Source of the DNA: Planctomycetota bacterium
GTDB taxonomy: Bacteria > Planctomycetota > UBA1135 > GCA-002686595
Direction of reading: 5' to 3'
Assembly (NCBI GenBank): GCA_002686265.1
Contig: NZBA01000086.1
Location: 1-63,368 of the forward strand
Length of the DNA stretch: 63,368 nucleotides
Below are positions 43,324 to 53,898 of the stretch, piece by piece (position 1 is the stretch's first letter; the number at the start of each line of letters is the position of its first letter). Below the pieces are notes generated by a model. The model was given only the letters and a program-made list of their open reading frames with translations. It was not told the DNA's origin and made no database searches. The position numbers and the translations under genes are program-made.

Positions 43324-45293
43324 TCCGTCCCCTCTTCCTTCTTCTGGAGCTTGATCATGCCCTCGCTCTCGAGGATCAGCTCTAGCTCCGCCAGGTCGTC
43401 TAGTTCTTCCCCTAGGCTAGCGGAGAGGCCTGCGCGCCAGCCGTCTCCGACCAGATTCCACTGCAAGGGCAGGGTCGTGCCCTCCGATTCGCGCAGTTCA
43501 GAGATGTCCACCCAGACCTTCAGGTGGTCCTCGACGAACTGGCGCACGACGCGTTCCTTCTCCTCGTAGGCCTGGGAGCCGGCCTCTTCGGTGACCGGAA
43601 TGATCCCCGCCATGCGCAGGGCGAAGCGCGCCGGATCATGCAGGTCGAACACCTTCCACTGGGCGGGGTCCTCGTCGGACGCGCCGAGGTTGCTGACCTT
43701 GATCTCCTTCTCGATCGACCCCACGAGCAGTCGCTCGGCGGGAACGATGCGCAGGGTCACCTGAACCTCGCGGCCCTCGGCGATCGAGAGACCTTGCGCG
43801 CGCAGGGGCTCCGCGAGCTGCAGTCGGGCGCGACGCTCCGTGCGGTCCTGTGGGGTCAGGACGATTGGTTCGAGCTCGAAGGCCAGTTCCCCGGCGCCCA
43901 GCCGAGCGATGATCGCCCGCGGTCCCTCGACATCCACTGCGTGATCGGCGAACTCGAGCACATCGACGAGGGCCTGGAAGCGTGGGTCCAGTTCGCCCGC
44001 GGCGATCGGCACGTGCTCGGGCGCGAGAGTGATCAGGTGGTGCTCGTGGCGCTCCAAGTTCAGCAGGGGAGCCGCTCCCGACTTCCACCGGAACTCCAGG
44101 CCGAGCCGGTCACCGCCCTCTCCCACGTCCCAGACGATCTTCTCGAAGGGGAACTCGGTGGCGCCCGCGCTGACGTCGCTTCCCAGGCTGAGCAGACCGT
44201 GGATGTCGAACCCGACTCGGTCCACCTGCCCGCGCGTGCCGGAGACGACGAACTCCAGGACCTGGGCGGGAGCGGGGGAGACGAGCTGCACGTCGCCGTC
44301 GGGCAGACGGATCAGGAGCTGGCCGGGCGAGGGTATCACCCCGTCTCCCGGCTCGGAGATAGCCACCGTCAGGGACAGGTCGCGGTCGATCACGATCACT
44401 TGGTGGGCGAGCCAGATCATGCCCGCGGCGAGCAGGATCGCGGCCGCCTTGCGCGGGAGGTCGTGAGTGAACACGGCCCGTAGGCGACGCGAGAGGTGGG
44501 TGGCGTTCTCCGTCGCGGGTTCGCCCGCCTCGCCGTCGGGGGGCTGTTCCAGACGCGTGCGCAGGGCATCCTCGAGGCTCTCGGGGGCGATGTGGCGCTC
44601 CATCCTTCCGTGCTGGCAGAGCGCGATCGAGCCGGTCTCCTCGGACACCACGAGTGTGAGGGCGTCGGTCTCCTCGGTCAGCCCCAGAGCGGCGCGGTGC
44701 CGCGTGCCGGTCGACTTGCTGATCTCGATGTTCTCGGTCAGCGGGAAGAGGCAGGCAGCCGCGGCGATGCGATCGCCCTCGATCACGACCGCGCCGTCGT
44801 GCAGAGCGCTGCCGGGGTGGAAGATGCCCTCGAGCAACAGGCGCCGGATCTCCGCGTCGATCTTGACCGCGTTCTGCGTGTAGGCATCGAGGGCCGACTC
44901 GCGCTGGAATGCGATCAGCGCGCCGTGGCGTCGGGCGCTCATGGCGCACACCGCCTCGACGACGGCCTGCAGGGTCTCCTGCCGGCGCGTCTGCAGTAGG
45001 TGTACGAAGCGGTTGCGCTCCCCGAGGCGTGCGATTGCCCTGCGCAGCTCCGGCTGGAACAGGATCGTCAGGATCACCGCCAGAAAGGGAGTCGTGCTGC
45101 GGATCAGGTGGTTGAGCTCCTCGAGCTCGAGCTCCTTCGCCAGCCCCCACAAGCCGATCACGACGAACAGCAGGGCGACGACCAGCCCGCGCAGGACGCC
45201 GCCGCCGCGGGTCGTGCGCAAGAACCGCAGGAACAGGTACAGACCGGGGGCGACGATCGCTACCTGCAGCGCCCACTTGTACGTCTGGTCCAA
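43320..45293 (-). CDS. Diadenylate cyclase CdaA fused to YbbR (CdaR-like) domains
   Basis: 657 aa. Three N-terminal membrane helices (about 10-25, 35-52, 68-80), then a DAC domain with the catalytic DGA (ALHDGAVVIEG, residues 166-168) and RHR (STGTRHRAALG, 198-200), so c-di-AMP synthesis is expected. After residue 270 a fourth helix (AAAILLAAGMIWLAHQVIV) leads into an extracytoplasmic region with YbbR-like units (LVSPAPAQVLEFVVSGTRG; GREVQVTLRIVPAERLLV). In Firmicutes CdaA and its regulator CdaR/YbbR are separate neighbours; here they are one chain. Confidence 0.88.
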   Translation of the reverse strand: MDQTYKWALQVAIVAPGLYLFLRFLRTTRGGGVLRGLVVALLFVVIGLWGLAKELELEELNHLIRSTTPFLAVILTILFQPELRRAIARLGERNRFVHLLQTRRQETLQAVVEAVCAMSARRHGALIAFQRESALDAYTQNAVKIDAEIRRLLLEGIFHPGSALHDGAVVIEGDRIAAAACLFPLTENIEISKSTGTRHRAALGLTEETDALTLVVSEETGSIALCQHGRMERHIAPESLEDALRTRLEQPPDGEAGEPATENATHLSRRLRAVFTHDLPRKAAAILLAAGMIWLAHQVIVIDRDLSLTVAISEPGDGVIPSPGQLLIRLPDGDVQLVSPAPAQVLEFVVSGTRGQVDRVGFDIHGLLSLGSDVSAGATEFPFEKIVWDVGEGGDRLGLEFRWKSGAAPLLNLERHEHHLITLAPEHVPIAAGELDPRFQALVDVLEFADHAVDVEGPRAIIARLGAGELAFELEPIVLTPQDRTERRARLQLAEPLRAQGLSIAEGREVQVTLRIVPAERLLVGSIEKEIKVSNLGASDEDPAQWKVFDLHDPARFALRMAGIIPVTEEAGSQAYEEKERVVRQFVEDHLKVWVDISELRESEGTTLPLQWNLVGDGWRAGLSASLGEELDDLAELELILESEGMIKLQKKEEGTE

Positions 45294-45297
45294 GCTC

Positions 45298-46479
45298 TCA
45301 GTCCTCCCTCCGGTTCCGGGGCGTATCCCGGCGGTTCACGCCGACGGCGACCGCGACCGCCTCGCCCATCTGAGCCACGTCGTGCACCCTGAGGATCTCC
45401 GCACCGCCGAGCACGGAGAGACAGACCGCCGCCGCGCTACCCGCCAGCCTATCGTCCGTGCCGGTCGGGCGGTTGCCCTCCCAGTCGTCCCCGCGCAGCT
45501 CGCCGGTCGCGTGCGCGATGAAGGACTTCCGTGAGACCCCCAGGCAGAGAGGCCTGCCCAGGCTGCGCAGCTCGGGGAGCCGGCGCAGGAGCTCGAGGTT
45601 GTGACGGAGCCGCTTCCCGAACCCGATGCCCGGATCGAGGGTCATTCTCTGCAGTTCGACACCCACCTGCAAGCAGGCGGCCACGCGATCTCGCAGGAAC
45701 TCGCAGACCTCCGCCACGGGGTCAACGTAGCGCGGAGCGCGCTGCATGGAGCGCGGCTCGCCGCGCATGTGCATGGCGATGTACTCGCACCCGCGCTCAG
45801 CCACCAGCGGCAGCATCCCGGGATCCGCGCGCCCGGCGGAGACATCGTTGATCACCTCGGCACCGGCGTCGAGGCAGGCGCGGGCCACGTCGGCCTTGGT
45901 CGTGTCGACGCTGATCCGCACGCCGCAGCGGCTCGCGAGGCCCTCGACGACGGGCAGGACGCGCTCGAGCTCGTGCTCGGCGGAGACCGGCTGGGCACCG
46001 GGGCGCGTCGACTCGCCGCCGACGTCGAGCAGGTCGGCGCCCTCGCCCTCGAGGCGGAGGCCGCGCTCCACGGCGCGCTCAGGGTTCAGGTAGCGACCGC
46101 CGTCGGAGAAGCTGTCGGGGGTCACGTTGACCACGCCCATCAGCCGCGGTCTCTCGGGCGGCGGTGCCAGGCAGCGGACGGCGCCGAGGAGCACGCGCGC
46201 TTCCGCGAGCTGTTCGGCGGCAGTCTCGAGGCGCTCGCGTGAACAGGACAGTGTGCCCCGCTCACCGTCTTCGCCTTCGTCGGTCGGCTCGATGCGCGCC
46301 CCGGCGATGCCTTCGAGGCTAGCCCGCGTTTGGGCGGAGAGAGCGCGGGGGTGGAAGGCGATGCGAACCTCGTCCGCCGCCTTCGGGAAGCCCGTGTCCG
46401 TGACTTTGAGCGCGCGCGGGCGCAGCGCGCGCGCCGTCGAACCGAAGAGGAGCTCTCTCTCGGCCGCGACGGTGGACAC
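45298..46479 (-). CDS. folP: Dihydropteroate synthase with N-terminal extension
   Basis: Folate-pathway TIM-barrel enzyme condensing p-aminobenzoate with dihydropterin pyrophosphate. Core motifs: MGVVNVTPDSFSDGGRYLN, DVGGESTRPGAQPV, SVDTTKADVARACLDAG, INDVSAGRADPGML, LDPGIGFGKRLRHN and LGVSRKSFI. The core (about 280 aa) is standard, but 112 residues precede it, with a plausible small alpha/beta domain (ALSAQTRASLEGIAGARIE). Start ATG at 46479. It sits 16 bases downstream of ftsH, a neighbour also seen with folP in other phyla. Confidence 0.93.
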   Translation of the reverse strand: MSTVAAERELLFGSTARALRPRALKVTDTGFPKAADEVRIAFHPRALSAQTRASLEGIAGARIEPTDEGEDGERGTLSCSRERLETAAEQLAEARVLLGAVRCLAPPPERPRLMGVVNVTPDSFSDGGRYLNPERAVERGLRLEGEGADLLDVGGESTRPGAQPVSAEHELERVLPVVEGLASRCGVRISVDTTKADVARACLDAGAEVINDVSAGRADPGMLPLVAERGCEYIAMHMRGEPRSMQRAPRYVDPVAEVCEFLRDRVAACLQVGVELQRMTLDPGIGFGKRLRHNLELLRRLPELRSLGRPLCLGVSRKSFIAHATGELRGDDWEGNRPTGTDDRLAGSAAAVCLSVLGGAEILRVHDVAQMGEAVAVAVGVNRRDTPRNRRED

Positions 46480-46495
46480 GCGATCCCTGCTCCGC

Positions 46496-48841
<2,346 letters not shown>

Positions 48842-48975
48842 GGTCTCCTTATCGACGGGGAACGGCGCGCTCTGGAGGCACGGACGGCGCGACCTTCCCA
48901 GCACGCCATTAGAGCAGTTTCGGGGCCCCGGAAGGGCGATTGCGCTTCGATTCTCGGCTCGGTGCCGCTCTCGCC

Positions 48976-49476
48976 TCAGTTCGTCTCGGCCAACAAATCC
49001 AGGACGATGTCCTCGCCGGCGCGTAGGAGGGCGCGCTGGCGAGCGCCGCGCTCTCCGGAGGACTCGCCGACGGCGTAGCCGATGCGCTCGACGACGGAGG
49101 TTTCCGCCAGCACCTCGCCGTCGGCCCGCTGCACGAGGCGGGCGTCGATCCGGATGACCACCGCGCTCTCGAGGAGGGCGTTGTCCCGCGCCCGCACGCC
49201 TCCGCGGCGCTCGTAGCTCTCGAGGCGCCCGTCGAGGACGAGGTCGGCGCGACCTGGAGATTCCAGCGGTGCGCTCACCAGATCGCGGATCGTCGCGGAG
49301 AGGGTCGCGTGGAACTCGCGCTCGAGGTCCGGCTCGCGGCTGTCGTTGTGGAACAGGGCAACGCCGATGCTCGCGAAGCCCTCGGGCAGGCGCAGGCCGC
49401 CGGCGGTCGCGGAGCACCCGACCCCGAAGGCCAGGGCCAGGGCGCAGGCCAGGGCTCGGGCGGCGCGTGTGCTCAA
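48976..49476 (-). CDS. LptE-like outer-membrane LPS-assembly lipoprotein
   Basis: 166 aa. TTG start at 49476 overlaps the preceding stop as TTGA; lipobox LAFGVGC at residues ~15-21. After it, LPEGFASIGVALFHNDSREP and DLEREFHATLSATIRDLV match the LptE family pattern (short beta strands, then a helix), ending with ADLVLDGRLESYERRG and RLVQRADGEVLAE. LptE plugs LptD and helps export LPS to the outer membrane; this supports a diderm cell plan. LptD itself is not in the window. Confidence 0.75.
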   Translation of the reverse strand: MSTRAARALACALALAFGVGCSATAGGLRLPEGFASIGVALFHNDSREPDLEREFHATLSATIRDLVSAPLESPGRADLVLDGRLESYERRGGVRARDNALLESAVVIRIDARLVQRADGEVLAETSVVERIGYAVGESSGERGARQRALLRAGEDIVLDLLAETN

Positions 49477-50576
49477 CGGGCCTGCTCCTGTTCCTTCTCC
49501 AGCTCGGCCGCGTCGTCGGGCTCGAGGGTCGCCAGGAGCCCGCGGGCTCGCGCGGCCAGGGTCTCGTCGCCGGCCCGCTCGGCTTCGTGAACGGCGCGCT
49601 CGGCGTGGTAGCGGGTGCCGAAGGGGCTGTCGACGCGCAGGTAGAACCCCGCGATCCCGATATCGCTGGCCGCCAGCCGTCGCAGGCAGTCGGTCAGGCC
49701 TCCGCGCACCTCGCCCTCGGAGGCGTGTCCCGCGTAATCGGCCAGCCACGCTTCGTACTCGATGCGGGCGAGCTCCAGGGCGCCGCGGTCGTATTCGGGG
49801 CTGCTCAGGGTGGCGAGCCGCAGGGAGGGGATGCGCGCCAAGCTGGCGGGCACCAGCTCGCTGGCTGGGAAGGCCCAGACCAGCTCCTTGTGGCGGTCGA
49901 TGGCCGTGGCCCACTGCTCGTCCTCCTCGTACATCTCGGTTAGGCGCCAGTAGGCTTGCGCTCCTCTCGGTTCGTGCGGGTAGTGCAGCACCAGGTACTC
50001 GAGCGCCGCCATGCCCTGCTCGCGTGCGCTGTAGAACAACCAGAAGCCGGAGTCATCGTGGGAGAGCGCCAGGCCCGCCTCGGCCAGAAGGGCGCCGGCG
50101 GCCGCGCGCTCATGGTGCGTGGGGAAGAGCTCGTCGGTGTGCCGGATGACATCGACCGCGTGCTTGTACTCGCCGCGCGCGTTCCACATGCGCGCCGCTC
50201 GGATTCCGGCGGAGGCCGCGATCCGGCGCGGGAGTCCGACGTCGAGCAGGTCCGCGAGGTCCTCGGGGTCCGCGTCCGGGCGCGCCAACTGCTCGATGCG
50301 CAAGTCGGCCGCTCGCTCCAGCAGGGCCTGTGCGCGGTTGCGTTGGGCAGGCGGTAGCCCGCTGACCTCGCCCGCCACGTACATCCACTCCAGGGCCACG
50401 TCGGCGCGGCCGCTCTCGAGGGCCTTTTCCGCCCCGGCGATGGCCGCCGGGACCTGCTCCGCGGTCAGGCGCCTGGGCACCTCGCCCGTGCGGTTCAGTG
50501 CGTTGCTGGAGCAGCCCGCGAGGAGGATCGTGACGGCGAGCGCGGCGGGGCGCATGGCGTTCTTCTGTCTGTTCAT
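49473..50576 (-). CDS. BamD-like helical-repeat lipoprotein
   Basis: 367 aa from ATG 50576. Lipobox LLAGC near residue 22. The remainder is TPR-like helical repeats (ALEWMYVAGEVSGLP; GEYKHAVDVIRHTDELFP; WATAIDRHKELVWAFP), resembling BamD/YfiO, but longer and with only loose motif identity, so the outer-membrane-assembly role is inference from lipidation, fold and position next to lptE. It overlaps recO by four bases. Confidence 0.6.
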   Translation of the reverse strand: MNRQKNAMRPAALAVTILLAGCSSNALNRTGEVPRRLTAEQVPAAIAGAEKALESGRADVALEWMYVAGEVSGLPPAQRNRAQALLERAADLRIEQLARPDADPEDLADLLDVGLPRRIAASAGIRAARMWNARGEYKHAVDVIRHTDELFPTHHERAAAGALLAEAGLALSHDDSGFWLFYSAREQGMAALEYLVLHYPHEPRGAQAYWRLTEMYEEDEQWATAIDRHKELVWAFPASELVPASLARIPSLRLATLSSPEYDRGALELARIEYEAWLADYAGHASEGEVRGGLTDCLRRLAASDIGIAGFYLRVDSPFGTRYHAERAVHEAERAGDETLAARARGLLATLEPDDAAELEKEQEQAR

Positions 50577-51370
50577 CCGGGAGCGTTTCGGTTTTCGGTG
50601 GCCAGGAAGGCCTGGTGCGTCCGAGGGCGCGTCTCGAGATGGTAGTCCAGAAAGCGTGCGATGAAATCGCGCACCCGCACGAGCAGGTCGGATTCCAGCT
50701 CCGCGGGGGCTTCGGCCGCCGTGGCGGCCGGCCAAAGGGCTGCGGCGGCCTCCAGGGCGTCGAGGGGTAGGGTCCCCACGCGCCGCCCTGCCGCGCGCGC
50801 CTGGGCGGCGCAAGGGGCGCACAGGCGCCCGCCGGCACCGGCCGAGAAGGCGGCCCGCGAGGGGGAGCGGGGCACGGGTGGGGCCTCTCCGCCGCAGGAC
50901 GCGCAGGTTTCGAGGGCGGGGGCGAGGCCGTGCACGACGAGGAAGCCGAGCTCGAAGAGCACCAGGTTGAGCTCGGGGGCCGGGAGGGGGGCGGCGAGGC
51001 GATCCAGGGATCGCTCGAGCAGGTCGAACAGGGGGCGGTCGCTCTGGTGTGGGACCGAGCCGAGGTGCGCCAGTTCGAGCATGGACGAGCCGGCGCGGAA
51101 GGCGGGCAGCGAGGAGGAGAGCGCCCGGCGGCGGCGGACGATGTGCCCGTCGACCAACTCGCCGAGCTCGCGCCGCGGGGCTCGGGTCCAGGAGAGCTCG
51201 AGGGTGTCGAAGAGGTCGAGCAGGGCGTAGGTGCGCGATCGCGGGCGGTAGGTGCCGCGCGCCAGCAAGTGCACCCGGCCGTGCTCGCGCGTCAACAGAC
51301 GCACGACGAGCGACGATTCCGAGTAGGGAAAACGGCGCAGGCAGAGGGCCTGATCGCGGAAGGCGGCCAC
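50573..51370 (-). CDS. recO: DNA repair protein RecO
   Basis: 265 aa. N-terminal OB fold (DQALCLRRFPYSESSLVVRLLTREHG), then a helical domain and a zinc finger of CxxC type (CASCGG at about 152-157 and LCAPC at about 183-187). RecO loads RecA on SSB-coated single-stranded DNA with RecR. Length and order are typical. It overlaps the BamD-like gene by four bases and follows the CNNM/CorC-type gene by seven. Confidence 0.9.
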   Translation of the reverse strand: MAAFRDQALCLRRFPYSESSLVVRLLTREHGRVHLLARGTYRPRSRTYALLDLFDTLELSWTRAPRRELGELVDGHIVRRRRALSSSLPAFRAGSSMLELAHLGSVPHQSDRPLFDLLERSLDRLAAPLPAPELNLVLFELGFLVVHGLAPALETCASCGGEAPPVPRSPSRAAFSAGAGGRLCAPCAAQARAAGRRVGTLPLDALEAAAALWPAATAAEAPAELESDLLVRVRDFIARFLDYHLETRPRTHQAFLATENRNAPG

Positions 51371-51377
51371 GGGCGGT

Positions 51378-52709
51378 TCAGGCGCTCCGAGGGGGTTCGA
51401 GCTTGCGGACTTGCACTTGGATCACGCGCCGGTCGCTGGCCTCGAGCACCTCGTAGTGGACGCCGTCGTAGGCGAAGTGCTCCCCACGTTTGGGGAAGTG
51501 CCCGAGCTCGGAGAGGACGAATCCGGCGACGGTCTCGAAGTCCTCTTCCTCGGGCAGGCGCACCCCGAAGAGCTCGTTCAGCTCGCTCACGTGCAGGCCG
51601 GCGTCGACCAGGGCTTGACCGGGCTCGATCTCCAGGAAGGGCGCCGGCTCGGGGGGATCGAACTCGTCTTGGATCTCTCCGACGATCTCCTCGAGGACGT
51701 CTCCCAGGGTCACCAACCCCGCGGTCCCGCCGTACTCGTCGAGGACGATCGCCATCTTCTGCCGCTCGCGACGGAACTCCGAGAGCAGGTTCGAGATGTG
51801 CTTGGTCTCGGGCACGAAGAACGCCGGGCGCAGGAGCGGGCCCAATTCGGTCGCGTCTCCGCCGCCCTCGGCGAGGGCCTTCACGACGTCGAGGGCCGAG
51901 ATGTAGCCGACGATGTTGTCGAGGCTGTCCTCGTAGACGGGGATGCGACTGTGGGAGCTCTCGGCCGCGCCGCGCACGGCGCCGGGGAAGCCAGCGCTGA
52001 GGTCGATCCCGTCCATCTCCGTGCGCGGCGTCATCACCGCCGCAACGTCCACGTCACGAAACTCCATCACGTTCTCGATCAGCTCGCGCTCGGTGTCGTC
52101 GAGGTCGCGGTCGCGCCCGGTGTCCTGGATCACCTCGCGCAGGCCCTCGACGAGCTCCCGCTCCGAGCGCGATCCGGCGCGCACGCCGAGCAGGCGCAGC
52201 AGCAGTCGGCGACTCCACTCGACGCCGATGACGATCACTTGCACCGGCAACTGCAGGAGGGCGAAGGTGGGCAGGACCCGCAGCAGGATCGAGTCGCCGA
52301 AGCGCCGAGCGCAGGCGGTGGAGAGCACCTCGTGGCTGAGCAGTTGCAAGGGCACCGCCGTCGCGAGTGCCAAGCCGAGCGGGACCCAACCAGGGCCGTG
52401 TTCTCCGGCGAACAGGGCCAGGGGCGCCGCCAGGAGGATCACCTGGCAGGAGACCTCGCCGATCGCCGCGCTCGTCGACCAGCGCTCGACGCGCCCCAAC
52501 AGGCGCAGCATGCGCTTGCGCTCGGCCTCTGAAGCCAAGAGTGCCAAGACGCGCGGCGTGTGCGCGTACAGCAGCGATGCGCGCAGGGTCGCGAAGAAGG
52601 TCGAGGCGACAGCCGCGGCGACGACCAGGGCGATCGTCTCGGAGTCGGTGCCCAGGGGGAGGAAGGGTGGCGGCCCGGAGGCGGTGGCCGGAGATGGGCA
52701 GTGGATCAC
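51378..52709 (-). CDS. CNNM/CorC-type membrane protein with CBS pair and transporter-associated domain
   Basis: 443 aa from GTG 52709 (CGAGGGACC before it); an ATG at 52766 would add 19 residues. Four hydrophobic helices form a DUF21/CNNM membrane domain, followed by two CBS domains (AAVMTPRTEMDGIDL; VVKALAEGGGDATELG) with FDEYGG-type text (LDEYGGTAGLVTLGDVLEEI), and a C-terminal CorC_HlyC domain (LPEEEDFETVAGFVLSELG). These proteins are linked to Mg/Co efflux or membrane quality control. First gene of the nine-gene leftward run. Confidence 0.87.
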   Translation of the reverse strand: MIHCPSPATASGPPPFLPLGTDSETIALVVAAAVASTFFATLRASLLYAHTPRVLALLASEAERKRMLRLLGRVERWSTSAAIGEVSCQVILLAAPLALFAGEHGPGWVPLGLALATAVPLQLLSHEVLSTACARRFGDSILLRVLPTFALLQLPVQVIVIGVEWSRRLLLRLLGVRAGSRSERELVEGLREVIQDTGRDRDLDDTERELIENVMEFRDVDVAAVMTPRTEMDGIDLSAGFPGAVRGAAESSHSRIPVYEDSLDNIVGYISALDVVKALAEGGGDATELGPLLRPAFFVPETKHISNLLSEFRRERQKMAIVLDEYGGTAGLVTLGDVLEEIVGEIQDEFDPPEPAPFLEIEPGQALVDAGLHVSELNELFGVRLPEEEDFETVAGFVLSELGHFPKRGEHFAYDGVHYEVLEASDRRVIQVQVRKLEPPRSA

Positions 52710-52909
52710 GGGTCCCTCGAGGAAGCGTCGGGCGCGGGCTACGCCGTGCGCTGGACGGGATCCCACTCTACCCCATCACCTCGGCACCCCGCCCGCCTTC
52801 AGCAGGGGGGACCGGAAGGGGCTCGAATGGGAGCATGTTGTTACGGGAACGAAACAAGCGCATCGGCGGGTTCGAGCGACGATCGCCACGAGAGTGTTCT
52901 AAGCGACTT

Positions 52910-52915
52910 TATGAT
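52910..52915 (+). promoter_or_regulatory. -10-like TATGAT before the sigma-factor gene
   Basis: TATGAT sits in an unusually AT-rich patch for this genome (TTTATGATAGTAGTTTACAG). Start site near 52922 leaves a ~57-base leader. No strong -35 at 17 bases. Confidence 0.4.
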
Positions 52916-52978
52916 AGTAGTTTACAGATCACCTTCAGAGACTGCGGGGAACGGTACGGCTGCTGCAAGGGGAGGCCC

Positions 52979-53755
52979 GTGTCTACCCACACACGCCCCG
53001 CAGGAGTCGTCGCCCAGCCCTCCGATCCCCTGGCGGATCGCCCCCTCTTGAGACGCCGCCTGGCCCGCCGCGGCGTGGACCTCGCGCGAGCGGAGGGCGA
53101 GGGTGAGGACCACCGTCGCGCGCGCTTGGAGACCGCTGTCATGGCCCTCTTCCGTGACCGTGGCGGCGACGACGCCTTCGAGGTCCTGCACGCCCTCTCC
53201 CACACGACCTTGCTGCGCTCGATCACCTTCGGCCTGCGCGGCACGGCGGTCGGAGTCGATCCCGCCGAGGTGTTGCAGGACACCTTCGTCAACATCTACC
53301 GCTACGCCGCCGGCTTCCGCGACCGGCACGCGGGCAGCTTCCGAGCCTGGGCGCGCACGATCGCCCACAACGTCGGGCGCCAGCACCTCGGCCGGCGGCG
53401 ACACGGCTCCTTGCAGAGCCTGCCCGAGTCCCTGCAGGAGCCGGCTGATTCGCGGGCCAATCCGGCGCTCCTCGCCGCCGGGGAGGAGGAGCGAGCCGGC
53501 CTGCGCAAGGCCTGGGTCCTGCTGCTCCTGCAATACGCCGCCGCCTTCCGCGATCTCTCGGCCCGTGATCGCTTGGCCCTGACCCTCGTGGAGGTCGACG
53601 GCCTCAGCTACACCGAAGCGTGCGAGCGTCTCGGTGTCGGCATGTCCAACATGAAGATGATCATGTTCCGCGCCCGCAAGCGCATCCGCGCCCGGATCGA
53701 GGGCGCCATGGTGCGTGGCGCCGAGGCCGCGCCCCCGCGCCGCAGGGCCGGCTGA
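52979..53755 (+). CDS. ECF-like sigma-70 family RNA polymerase sigma factor
   Basis: 258 aa from GTG 52979, with AAGGGGAGG at 52967-52975. Region 2: EVLQDTFVNIYRYAAGF and FRAWARTIAHNVGRQH with basic QHLGRRRHG; region 4: LSARDRLALTLVEVDGLSY followed by TEACERLGVGMSNMKMIMFRARKR, a helix-turn-helix. No region 3 or 1.1, as in ECF types, but the N terminus adds about 45 charged residues. No anti-sigma gene is beside it; next is hutI. The regulon cannot be inferred. Confidence 0.85.
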   Translation: MSTHTRPAGVVAQPSDPLADRPLLRRRLARRGVDLARAEGEGEDHRRARLETAVMALFRDRGGDDAFEVLHALSHTTLLRSITFGLRGTAVGVDPAEVLQDTFVNIYRYAAGFRDRHAGSFRAWARTIAHNVGRQHLGRRRHGSLQSLPESLQEPADSRANPALLAAGEEERAGLRKAWVLLLLQYAAAFRDLSARDRLALTLVEVDGLSYTEACERLGVGMSNMKMIMFRARKRIRARIEGAMVRGAEAAPPRRRAG

Positions 53756-53885
53756 GCCCACCGGCTCCCTGTGGGGCGGCCGGGGGCCCGGCTCCCGCGG
53801 TGATGGGTCTCGAGGTCGACCGCGGTGCCCGTTTCCGCGCGCATCCGCTGGAGGTGACCTCCCGGGTTCGGAGCCCGTGTTCCTG

Positions 53886-53891
53886 TAGGAT
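53886..53891 (+). promoter_or_regulatory. -10 element TAGGAT before hutI
   Basis: Same hexamer as the rnpB -10. Using the rnpB distance of seven bases, transcription would start at 53898, one base before the GTG at 53899, so the hutI message would be leaderless. Confidence 0.5.
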
Positions 53892-53898
53892 CTCCCGC

